From Rhodopirellula sp. (GTDB lineage: Bacteria > Planctomycetota > Planctomycetia > Pirellulales > Pirellulaceae): DNA of 35,961 nucleotides. How positions within the stretch are numbered: position 1 is the stretch's first letter; the number at the start of each line of letters is the position of its first letter. Made by a program: the position numbers and the translations under genes. The notes beneath the pieces are model-generated. The model was not told the origin of the DNA, ran no database searches, and saw only the letters and a list, made by a program, of their open reading frames with translations. Positions 15,465 through 22,384 of the stretch are shown here, piece after piece. Location of the stretch: contig NZGD01000060.1 in assembly GCA_002690925.1 (NCBI GenBank), positions 1 to 35,961 on the forward strand, in the 5' to 3' direction.

Positions 15465-16424
15465 ATGCGAGACATAATTGAACGCCATCAGGTCTGGGCC
15501 TACCTCATCGCTGTTGTCCTCGGCCTTTTCGTAGGTTGGAAGACTTCTCCCGGCGAGGTTGTGCCGGACTACCTGATCTGGACACTACTCGGGGTTCTGC
15601 TCTACGCCACATTTACCCAAACTCCGTTGACTCATCTGTCAGGTGTATTCCGGGATCGTCGGTTCATGGGTGCCTTGCTGACCGGCAATTTCTTGGTGAT
15701 GCCAGCGATAACCGCCTTGTTGGTATTGGCACTGCCAAACAATGATGCGCTGAAGCTGGGCGTGCTTCTGGTATTGATGATGCCCTGTACCGACTGGTTT
15801 GTCACCTTTACTCATCTTGGGAAGGGGGACAGCACCCGAGCCATTGCGGCAACGCCGGTTCTGCTGATTGCTCAATTGGTTCTTCTGCCACTGTACTTGT
15901 GGCTCTTCCTAGGCAACCAGTTTGGGGTGAATCTTGAGCTTGAGCGGCACCTCCTACCTGCCTTTATCGGGCTGATTGTCGTTCCGCTTATCCTGGCATT
16001 TCTGACGCAAACATGGGCCGAAAACTCCAGAGGAACTTCCCGGTTCGTTCGCGCAACGGGACTGATGCCAGTTCCTCTACTCACAATCATACTCTTCATA
16101 ATCTCGATGGCACAGGTCAGCCAGATCGCCAGTACCAGTGGCATTGTCTGGATCTTGATGGTTCTTTTTCCGACTTATCTACTAGCAGCGGCATTGGTTG
16201 GGAAAGTCCTGCGCCAGGTCTTCCAGTTGCCGCCCGAGACCGGACGAACGATTGTCTTCAGCCTTGGCACGCGCAACTCCTTTGTGGTTTTACCTTTGGC
16301 ACTGTCAATGCCAGAAGCCTGGGCGGCGGCCGTTGTGGTAATTGTCGTCCAGTCGTTAGTGGAACTGTTTGGAATGATGTTCTATCTGAGGTGGGTGCCC
16401 AACCGGCTGCTACCAAACACTTAA
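15465..16424 (+). CDS. ACR3/BASS-family permease, probable arsenite-type exporter
   Basis: The 319-residue protein has about ten membrane helices and the internal repeat pattern of the bile acid:sodium symporter superfamily. LLVLMMPCTDWFVTFTHLGKG (about residues 100-120) corresponds to the conserved Pro-Cys-Thr segment that carries the essential Cys in ACR3 arsenite exporters. GRTIVFSLGTRNSFVVLPLAL matches the second crossing region. It lacks neighbouring arsR or arsC, so arsenite is not certain; a related oxyanion or organic anion is possible. It starts ATG with AAGGA seven bases upstream, 29 bases after the SRPBCC gene, in the same direction. Confidence 0.78.
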   Translation: MRDIIERHQVWAYLIAVVLGLFVGWKTSPGEVVPDYLIWTLLGVLLYATFTQTPLTHLSGVFRDRRFMGALLTGNFLVMPAITALLVLALPNNDALKLGVLLVLMMPCTDWFVTFTHLGKGDSTRAIAATPVLLIAQLVLLPLYLWLFLGNQFGVNLELERHLLPAFIGLIVVPLILAFLTQTWAENSRGTSRFVRATGLMPVPLLTIILFIISMAQVSQIASTSGIVWILMVLFPTYLLAAALVGKVLRQVFQLPPETGRTIVFSLGTRNSFVVLPLALSMPEAWAAAVVVIVVQSLVELFGMMFYLRWVPNRLLPNT

Positions 16425-16471
16425 AAGTCTGACACCAATAAAACTAATCAAAAAATATATGGAGATCTAAC

Positions 16472-17110
16472 GTGCGAACCCGAACTTTGGTCGTGAGCCT
16501 CATCCTTTTCTGCCTAGCGGTATTCACTGCCGCTTTTGTTGTATATGACCGCTCTCAGGTTACTAGCGAAACTGCCACTGTCGACAAAACTCCCTTGGTA
16601 AGGGACTATTCTCCTATCATAGGCCCCGAAGACGCACCGGTAACCATTGTTGAGTTCTTCGATCCCTCCTGCGAAGGGTGTCGGGCTATGCATCCCTATG
16701 TGAAACAGATTCAGGCTGCGTACCCGGAAAAAGTGCGCCTGGTCCTGCGCTACGTTTTGTTTCACAAAGGCTCGGAGGAGGCCGTCAGAATCCTGGAGAC
16801 GGCTCGCGAACAGAAGGTCTATAAGCCGGTGCTTGACGCTGTCATGGAGGCACAGCCCCAATGGCATGATGACCCCGATATCAAGGCAGCATGGGATGCA
16901 GCAAAGTCAGCGGGACTCGATGTTGAGGCCGCCCGTGCCAGTATGAACTCTCCCGAAATTGACGGCATTATTCAACAAGATGCTGCGGACGTTAAAGGGG
17001 TCGGAATTTCTGGTACGCCGACATTCTACGTTAACGGAGAAAAGTTGAGTCGGCTGGGGCCTCAGGAACTGTACGACCTTGTGACGTCCAAGGTAGAGTC
17101 ATCGAAATAA
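16472..17110 (+). CDS. DsbA-like periplasmic thioredoxin-fold protein
   Basis: The 212-residue protein has an N-terminal membrane anchor or signal (about residues 5-25) and a DsbA-type thioredoxin fold. The redox motif is FFDPSCEGC (Cys67 and Cys70), and the cis-proline segment is GISGTPTFYVNGEKL (about 177-191). It would act in the periplasm on thiols. CEGC is unusual compared with the CPHC of classical DsbA. Downstream lie ctaG and a SCO gene, so it may reduce or oxidise cysteines for copper insertion into cytochrome oxidase, or help with metal stress. It starts GTG with GGAG seven bases upstream. Confidence 0.85.
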   Translation: MRTRTLVVSLILFCLAVFTAAFVVYDRSQVTSETATVDKTPLVRDYSPIIGPEDAPVTIVEFFDPSCEGCRAMHPYVKQIQAAYPEKVRLVLRYVLFHKGSEEAVRILETAREQKVYKPVLDAVMEAQPQWHDDPDIKAAWDAAKSAGLDVEAARASMNSPEIDGIIQQDAADVKGVGISGTPTFYVNGEKLSRLGPQELYDLVTSKVESSK

Positions 17111-17132
17111 CAACACCAGAACCGGCAACGCT

Positions 17133-17975
17133 ATGTCACTGCTAGACTACCTTCTACCCTACGATTTCTCGCCGCTAACCGTGCTGAGCTACATGCTCGT
17201 GATGGGGTTCTATGGCATCGGACTGCTTCGGATGCCGGATCAGGATCGGCCGGGCGCGCTGCGAATCTTTGCTTTCACATTGGGGGTAATAATCTGTTAT
17301 GCGGTGATGCAGACCCGCTTTGATTACTACGCGCAGTACATGTTCTTCGTTCATCGGGGCCAGCACCTGATTCTTCATCACATCGGACCTATCCTGATCG
17401 CACTGTCCAACCCCTTGCCGGTCATGCGGTTCTGGTTTGAAAAAATAAGCCCGGGCTGGAAACGCAAACTCCGGCCTCTGGGTTGGATTTATCAGGTTCT
17501 GCAGCAGCCCTTCATCGCCCTTTTCCTTTTTGTTGGGCTCATTTATTTCTGGCTGTGGCCATCGATCCATTTCGACGCCATGCTCAGCCGGGATCTGTAC
17601 TGGGTCATGAACTGGAGCATGTTGCTGGATGGTCTGCTGTTCTGGTGGTTGATCTTTGATCCAAGACCGCCGGCGATCACCTCATCACTTGGGTATGGCA
17701 GACGCATGTTGGTTCTGGCTGCCGCAGGTGTGCTTCAGATGTTTCTTGGGGCGTGGATCGTGTTCTCACGTGACATGGTCTACGACGTTTACGAAGTCTG
17801 TGGCAGAGCCTGGCCGCTGGACCCGGAAGTCGACCAGCTTCTGGGCGGCATGCTGACCTATATCCCTCCAGCCATGATGAGCATCCTTGGCATTCTTCTG
17901 ATGCTCCGGCGAGCCATGCATCAGGACGGAAAATATACCAATCATCCCAAAAAACTGAAGGAAACAACCTCATGA
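17133..17975 (+). CDS. ctaG: CtaG-type (caa3_CtaG) cytochrome oxidase assembly/copper protein
   Basis: The 280-residue protein has about seven membrane helices and the family's His cluster HRGQHLILHHIGPILIAL (about residues 74-91). It belongs to the multi-helix caa3_CtaG family, not the Cox11-type CtaG. Members are linked to copper delivery for cytochrome oxidase maturation. Its stop overlaps the SCO start by the ATGA arrangement, so the two are translationally coupled. No oxidase subunit genes are in the window, so the pair either serves oxidase genes elsewhere or works in copper handling within this metal cluster. Confidence 0.85.
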   Translation: MSLLDYLLPYDFSPLTVLSYMLVMGFYGIGLLRMPDQDRPGALRIFAFTLGVIICYAVMQTRFDYYAQYMFFVHRGQHLILHHIGPILIALSNPLPVMRFWFEKISPGWKRKLRPLGWIYQVLQQPFIALFLFVGLIYFWLWPSIHFDAMLSRDLYWVMNWSMLLDGLLFWWLIFDPRPPAITSSLGYGRRMLVLAAAGVLQMFLGAWIVFSRDMVYDVYEVCGRAWPLDPEVDQLLGGMLTYIPPAMMSILGILLMLRRAMHQDGKYTNHPKKLKETTS

Positions 17976-18592
17976 GGACCGGTTTCTGGCGACAGCCCAC
18001 CAAAATCGTACCGGCCATTTCAATGATGGTTTTGGCCATGTTGCTTACGGGTTGCCTCGGCAACGACGAAGTCTGGCATGGGAAAAACATCAGTGGCCTG
18101 ATGCCTGAGCTTGAGTTCGACCTGATCAACAGCCAGGGCGACCCTGTATCTGGCAGCGATTACAGTGGCCGCGTGAGAATGCTGTTTTTCGGGTTTACCT
18201 CATGCCCCGATGTGTGCCCGACTGCCCTGCAAAAACTTAATCAGGCAACCAGTGGCTTGTCTCCAGAGCTTCAGGACGAAGTGCTCACTTTATTCGTGAG
18301 TGTCGACCCCAAACGTGACAAGCCTGAGCGCCTCGCAGAATACGTCGATTTTTTCGGTGATAATATTGTCGGTCTCACCGGAAAAGAGCAGCAACTTCGG
18401 GAACTGGCTAAACGCTATCGGACAACCTTCGGTTATGACGAACCTGGCCCAGACGGCAACTATGCGGTTTCCCACAGTAGCGCGATTTATGTATTTGATC
18501 GCGAAGGCAACCCTCGCTTGTTAATGCGGCCAGACCTGAGCAAAGAAGAAATCAGACACGATCTCGTTGCTCTTATTCAGGAAGACTCTTGA
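17972..18592 (+). CDS. SCO1/SenC-family copper chaperone lipoprotein
   Basis: The 206-residue protein has a lipobox MLLTGC (Cys28), so it should be an inner-membrane-anchored periplasmic lipoprotein. Its thioredoxin fold carries the SCO copper motif CPDVCP (Cys78, Cys82) with the conserved His at AVSHSS (about residue 168). SCO proteins insert or reduce copper in the CuA site of cytochrome oxidase. Its lipidation would depend on a signal peptidase II, and an lspA copy lies in the same cluster. It overlaps ctaG by four bases. A 26-base segment of its 3' end is repeated in reverse in the spacer downstream. Confidence 0.9.
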   Translation: MRTGFWRQPTKIVPAISMMVLAMLLTGCLGNDEVWHGKNISGLMPELEFDLINSQGDPVSGSDYSGRVRMLFFGFTSCPDVCPTALQKLNQATSGLSPELQDEVLTLFVSVDPKRDKPERLAEYVDFFGDNIVGLTGKEQQLRELAKRYRTTFGYDEPGPDGNYAVSHSSAIYVFDREGNPRLLMRPDLSKEEIRHDLVALIQEDS

Positions 18593-18667
18593 GCACAGTA
18601 AAAGTAGATTTCCCTGTTCAAATCTCCTTGCCCAGGGCCTTCCGCATTAACAAGCGAGGGTTGCCTT
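18504..18667. repeat. 26-bp perfect inverted repeat spanning the end of the SCO gene
   Basis: The left arm (18504-18529, AAGGCAACCCTCGCTTG then TTAATGCGG) lies inside the SCO coding sequence. The right arm (18642-18667) is its exact reverse complement, 112 bases on. Read on the minus strand, the right arm encodes GNPRLLM, identical to the SCO segment, followed by a SCO-like KALGKEI. This suggests an inverted partial duplication. Confidence 0.7.
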
Positions 18668-18901
18668 TTGTCAATACTGCCGACGGATCTGGGGGGGCGA
18701 TCATAAAGCTTTCTTGAGTTGCGTTATTAACTGGGGAAGTCCATACGGAGACCATTGCAAAGTTCTTGATCGGCTACCCGAATGTCTGCTTTGCGACCTC
18801 AGCGGGCTGAAAGCTCTAATCCTCTATGCGACTAAAACAGGGGTTCTTACATACTGACAGGAACCCGTCAGAGCAGAGAAGGGTAAATTGTACATATAAC
18901 T
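18593..18901. other. Spacer between the metal cluster and the PIN/ImmA pair
   Basis: These 309 bases hold no gene that I can support. They contain the right arm of the 26-bp inverted repeat. A 45-codon open frame on the minus strand (18618-18755) has its only recognisable part in that repeat. A weak inverted repeat GGGTTC/GAACCC lies near 18841-18866. The spacer marks the visible drop in G+C between the metal cluster and the island cargo, and could be a junction or scar. No integrase site was recognised. Confidence 0.5.
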
Positions 18902-19417
18902 TTAATTTTTGGTCGAGAGGAGTAGGTTACTCCGCTCTATTGCGTGCCACTTCTCGGTATACTGACTTTTAAAAGCCTTTCTAGGTTTGGTCCCGACCCT
19001 CTTGGCCATGCTCTCTAACGAAACTAATTTGTTCGTCAAATTTAACTCTGATATGAATCTCATCGCAGCTTTGTCTGGGCTCGCTAATAGCCAAACGTCA
19101 TCGGTCCGACCAAACGCGTGAACAATTAGATCCCTTTCACCAGCATCCAAGTCATCCAGGCTCTCGTGCTCCAAACGAACAGCGAAACGGTCCTCTTCTG
19201 AGGGATCATGGACCGTCACAAAAGATGTGAGGAGCAAAGACTGGTCAATCTGCTGCTCCGGTGTCCTATTTTGGTACCCAGTCTGTGTCTCTTCTACGCA
19301 CTTCACTACCGTTTCAAGGGCAAAGAAGTCTGCTATTGATTTCCACACGTTTGTAGCATGAGCTTCAATAATGACATTAGTGTCTACCAGAACAACTTGA
19401 TCCTTGTCGTAATTCAT
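18902..19417 (-). CDS. PIN-domain protein, putative toxin of an ImmA/IrrE-PIN pair
   Basis: The 171-residue protein has a PIN-type nuclease start, VLVDTNVIIEAH (first acidic residue near Asp12). Further acidic positions are in DLDAGERDLIVHAFG (about 87-101) and LLASPDKAAMRFI (about 107-119). These fit the Asp-Glu-Asp metal site of PIN RNases. A basic C-terminal tail (about 140-171) is unusual for short VapC toxins. It starts eight bases after the XRE-ImmA/IrrE gene and is co-directional, an arrangement seen in toxin-antitoxin and mobile-element regulatory pairs. The RNase role is inferred from motifs. Confidence 0.75.
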   Translation of the reverse strand: MNYDKDQVVLVDTNVIIEAHATNVWKSIADFFALETVVKCVEETQTGYQNRTPEQQIDQSLLLTSFVTVHDPSEEDRFAVRLEHESLDDLDAGERDLIVHAFGRTDDVWLLASPDKAAMRFISELNLTNKLVSLESMAKRVGTKPRKAFKSQYTEKWHAIERSNLLLSTKN

Positions 19418-19425
19418 TTAAATCT

Positions 19426-20538
19426 CTATAAATCTATATTTGTTTCCAGCCCGTAATCATCGAGGAGACATAACATATCGTCAATCGTCATATCCAAAAG
19501 CCTCGCAGCCTTACGTGCAGATATCTTCCCTTCAGCCAGCCCCCAAAAAAGTGTTTCCACAAACACAGCACTGAAGAGTGGTGGCCTCTTACGACTAACA
19601 AGGACCTGACCATGGTTTCTGAGCGAACTGTCGTCAATCTTCCGAGCATCCACGGCACTCAACTCACCGAGATTTACTAACCTCCACTTGAGTGCCACAG
19701 CGGAGACCTCCAGTTCTTTACCTAACTTGTTTAACCACTCGGTTAGAGCACTAATTCCACTAGGCAGGGTCTCGAGATGACGCGCCAATGCAGAACTCGG
19801 CATTAGCAACCCTGCAGCAAAATTGTTTGCTAGATCTTCGACTCGCTTTTGCTCTCGCTTCTTAGGTAGCGTGGTCGTTTCAAAATGCTCCGGAGGCATC
19901 ACATCCCACGTAAGAATATGAAAGAGCTCATGAGCTAAATCAAAATGTCGACGCTCATCAGACTCATCCCTGTTGATAAGAATCACATTGAGCTTACTTA
20001 CTTGGCAGGCGGCCCCCGAAATTCCTTTGTTGGAATTAACGTGTAGGACAAGGGTTTTCAAACTTTTTTGGACTGCCACCTCCAAGTTTCTGGCCGGGAT
20101 GGGGCCAAGCTCAAGCTGTTCAGCCAACTCCTCACCATACTTCTGAGCCTCTTCAAACGAACTCTTTTTTGTCAGATCCATTCGAGGCAATATCGGGCTA
20201 TTACATTCACCCCTTTGTTCGCATAGCCTACGATACATCGCTATCCAAACGCCTGCCTTTTCCTCAAAAGCGCACAGCTCATCTGTGGAAGCGTCAGTAT
20301 GTCTCCAAGAGAAGCGACCTTCGCCAACTAAACGGTATGGATCGGTGAAGACCTCTGGTGAAACTCCTAATTTTGAGGCCGCGCGAATTAGCTCATCAGC
20401 TTTAATCCTCCGTGCACCGGACTCAATCGCTGAAAGAGTTTGCCTATCTTTAAAGCCCATCGCTTCCGAAAGTTCACTTTGGGGAATGCCGTGTACCTTT
20501 CTTAGGTGGGCAAGTCTTTGGCTGATAACGTCACTCAT
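19426..20538 (-). CDS. XRE-type regulator fused to an ImmA/IrrE metallopeptidase
   Basis: The 370-residue protein has an N-terminal helix-turn-helix (about residues 3-60, LAHLRKVHGIPQSELSEAMG) and a C-terminal zinc-peptidase domain with HFDLAHELFHIL (HExxH, about 202-213) and VEDLANNFAAGLLMP (the downstream metal Glu). Such proteins repress transcription and cleave a repressor or antitoxin when triggered. The ATG at 20538 is chosen because GGAG lies six bases upstream and the helix-turn-helix then starts normally. An earlier in-frame start would add 16 unlikely residues. The PIN gene follows after eight bases. Three TCTTGC/GCAAGA half-sites just upstream are its likely autoregulatory operator. 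Confidence 0.87.
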   Translation of the reverse strand: MSDVISQRLAHLRKVHGIPQSELSEAMGFKDRQTLSAIESGARRIKADELIRAASKLGVSPEVFTDPYRLVGEGRFSWRHTDASTDELCAFEEKAGVWIAMYRRLCEQRGECNSPILPRMDLTKKSSFEEAQKYGEELAEQLELGPIPARNLEVAVQKSLKTLVLHVNSNKGISGAACQVSKLNVILINRDESDERRHFDLAHELFHILTWDVMPPEHFETTTLPKKREQKRVEDLANNFAAGLLMPSSALARHLETLPSGISALTEWLNKLGKELEVSAVALKWRLVNLGELSAVDARKIDDSSLRNHGQVLVSRKRPPLFSAVFVETLFWGLAEGKISARKAARLLDMTIDDMLCLLDDYGLETNIDL

Positions 20539-20561
20539 AACGAACTCCATTCCGAGAGCGC

Positions 20562-20596
20562 GCAAGAATATCTTGCATCTTATCAATATGCAAGAT
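20562..20596. promoter_or_regulatory. Putative operator of the XRE-ImmA/IrrE gene
   Basis: Overlapping inverted repeats lie 24-58 bases upstream of the start: GCAAGA-ATA-TCTTGC (20562-20576) and ATCTTGCAT-N9-ATGCAAGAT (20570-20578 and 20588-20596). They give three alternating half-sites, typical of cooperative repressor binding. Confidence 0.7.
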
Positions 20597-20708
20597 TAGT
20601 CGAAGTTCGCCGAAAACAATAGTTTTTATTTGAAACGATGCGCCCAGAAAGGGGGGCTATTACAATTCCGGCGTAGCGAAGAAAATTTAAGCGCGAAAGA
20701 GGCAGTAC

Positions 20709-21485
20709 ATGACCGACAATTCTAAAAAAAGCAGAAACTGGTTTGATCAAGGCGGCGCTGACTACGCACGCTTCCGTCCTGAGTACCCCCCTGAACTTGC
20801 TACCTACCTGGCTCATGTGTCCCCAAGCGTCCAACTTGCTGTTGATGTCGGGTGTGGCAATGGCCAACTAGCACAACTTCTCACCCCACATTTCAACAAT
20901 GTTATCGGAATAGATCCCAGCGCAGACCAAATTGGAAACGCCAACTCAACGGAGAAAGTTACCTATAAGTGCGCGCCGGCAGAGCATTTACCCCTGCCCG
21001 ATGGGTGCGCAAACCTTATTACTGCAGCCCAAGCTGCGCACTGGTTCGACCTACATGCCTTTTATAGTGAAGTGCGTAGAGTTAGCACCCCCGATGCTGT
21101 CATAGCCCTAATAAGTTATGGGGTTCTCACTCTCGAACCAGAACTCAATAACATCTTCCAGAATTTCTATCTAAATGGAGTCGGACCATACTGGCCTCCC
21201 GAGCGCGCATTGGTAGACTCTGGTTACTCAACTATCGCCTTCCCATTCGAGGAGCTTAAGGCACCACCCTTGGAAATTAGGCAAAAGTGGCGGCTGAGAG
21301 AGTTCCTCGGCTACCTCTTTACCTGGTCTGCAGTTCGGAAGATTAGAGAGGCTGGTCATGAGGAGGGGCTTTTGGCTTTCACTCATGAATTTTCGGAAGC
21401 TTGGGGCAATGAAGATACTCAACGCTCAATTACTTGGCCAATCAACATGCGGATCGGCAGAGTAGCGCTACCCACCACACTCTAG
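20709..21485 (+). CDS. Class I SAM-dependent methyltransferase (UbiE/trans-aconitate-like)
   Basis: The 258-residue cytoplasmic protein shows motif I AVDVGCGNGQLAQLL (about residues 44-58), the acidic end of strand two VIGIDPS (about 65-71) and motif IV-like LITAAQAAHWFD. FDQGGADYARFRPEYPPEL at the N-terminus is typical of the small-molecule methyltransferase group that includes trans-aconitate methyltransferase. The substrate is not known. It diverges from the XRE-ImmA/IrrE gene with about 170 bases between. Nothing links it functionally to its neighbours, and it may be plain island cargo. Confidence 0.85.
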   Translation: MTDNSKKSRNWFDQGGADYARFRPEYPPELATYLAHVSPSVQLAVDVGCGNGQLAQLLTPHFNNVIGIDPSADQIGNANSTEKVTYKCAPAEHLPLPDGCANLITAAQAAHWFDLHAFYSEVRRVSTPDAVIALISYGVLTLEPELNNIFQNFYLNGVGPYWPPERALVDSGYSTIAFPFEELKAPPLEIRQKWRLREFLGYLFTWSAVRKIREAGHEEGLLAFTHEFSEAWGNEDTQRSITWPINMRIGRVALPTTL

Positions 21486-21490
21486 CCCTA

Positions 21491-21718
21491 TCAATTCGAG
21501 CGAGGACAATCAGGCAGTAGGTCTCTGGGACTGCAGTTCAAGCACTTAGCGAGCAAATAAATCCTTTCTATTGTGAGATTTACCTCCCCTCTCTCAACCT
21601 TTCCAAGATAGCTTCTGTCGATCCCAGCGTCATGAGCCAAGCGCTCCTGAGAGAACCCTCTCGATTTTCTAATCTCGCGGAGATGCCTTCCAAACGCTTC
21701 ACGTACCGGTGACCCCAT
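21491..21718 (-). CDS. Short XRE regulator, controller-protein-like
   Basis: The 75-residue protein is almost entirely one helix-turn-helix domain: FGRHLREIRKSRGFSQERLA (about residues 9-28), then GIDRSYLGKVERGEVNLTIE. Size and sequence resemble C (controller) proteins of restriction-modification systems and other small phage-type repressors. GAGG lies seven bases before the ATG. It diverges from the 183-residue gene and helicase gene, and an inverted repeat TCTTGCC/GGCAAGA sits right at its 5' end. It therefore probably controls its own promoter and the divergent operon. It is convergent with the methyltransferase gene, five bases apart. Confidence 0.88.
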   Translation of the reverse strand: MGSPVREAFGRHLREIRKSRGFSQERLAHDAGIDRSYLGKVERGEVNLTIERIYLLAKCLNCSPRDLLPDCPRSN

Positions 21719-21719
21719 T

Positions 21720-21742
21720 TCTTGCCCTCATAAAAGGCAAGA
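21720..21742. promoter_or_regulatory. Putative operator of the short XRE gene
   Basis: TCTTGCC (21720-21726) and GGCAAGA (21736-21742) form a 7-bp inverted repeat that begins one base upstream of the start codon. The TCTTGC half-sites are the same as those before the XRE-ImmA/IrrE gene. Confidence 0.6.
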
Positions 21743-21832
21743 CTATGGTTTCTTGAGGCATAAGGGGCCACGGCATATACTACCCATTTTTTAATTTTCG
21801 ACTCCTCAGTTTGGCCCATTAAGGACTCTCCC

Positions 21833-22384
21833 ATGAGCAAAAAGAAGCGAATTCGCATCGATCAAATCCTGCTTCAGACACTGAAGCTTCGCGGAGATAC
21901 TCCTTTTTCAACGACCAAGATCAGGGATCTGTACGTTACGCAAATGACTCGCTCTCGTGACTTAGATCGTAACTCGATCCGTAAACACATTTATAAAGAG
22001 GTGCTCCGGCTTGAGTCAGCTTTTGTGATCAAGCGGCACAAAGGTGAAAAAGGGAGGGGCTGCAGGTTCATCTACGAGGGTGCGCCCGAGGGGGTCCTTC
22101 TTGAAGCCAAACCCTCTCCATTTGAGCCTTCAGAGGGAACAGCTGCTCCCCCGATGGAACCGGCCATTCTCGAAGGATTAATGGAAGAACTGTCGACGCG
22201 CAAGGTAGAACTCATCGCTAGCATCGGTGAGGCTGAGGAGTATCAACGCTTGTGTAAGAAGTTTCCTTCGCTGCAACAAACCGTTAGAACACAATATTTA
22301 GAATCCCGGGAAAGAAGCACCAAACTACTTGGCCAACTACGGGCAGTGGAGACAATTCTAGCCGATATCGGTAGCCATCGATGA
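21833..22384 (+). CDS. Winged-helix-like/coiled-coil protein partner of the helicase
   Basis: I do not recognise this 183-residue protein. A basic N-terminus and a winged-helix-like part (about residues 8-85; TTKIRDLYVTQMTRSRDLDR, then a wing-like GEKGRGCRFIYEG) suggest DNA binding. A Pro-rich linker (about 92-112) follows. A long Glu/Leu-rich helical part (about 113-183) probably forms a coiled coil. AAGGA lies about eight bases before the ATG. Its stop overlaps the helicase start (ATGA), so the two are made together and probably form a complex: this protein would place the helicase on DNA. The shared promoter faces the short XRE gene. Confidence 0.7.
   Translation: MSKKKRIRIDQILLQTLKLRGDTPFSTTKIRDLYVTQMTRSRDLDRNSIRKHIYKEVLRLESAFVIKRHKGEKGRGCRFIYEGAPEGVLLEAKPSPFEPSEGTAAPPMEPAILEGLMEELSTRKVELIASIGEAEEYQRLCKKFPSLQQTVRTQYLESRERSTKLLGQLRAVETILADIGSHR

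Noticed and set aside
18618..18755. 45-codon minus-strand frame after the SCO gene
   Set aside because: Its only recognisable part is the inverted SCO segment, and there is no ribosome site; treated as a duplication scar.
18593..18901. Left end of the island at the spacer after SCO
   Set aside because: No match to the right-end sequence, no A+T-rich end and no TSUP 5' fragment were found here, so I do not call it an attachment site, though composition changes nearby.
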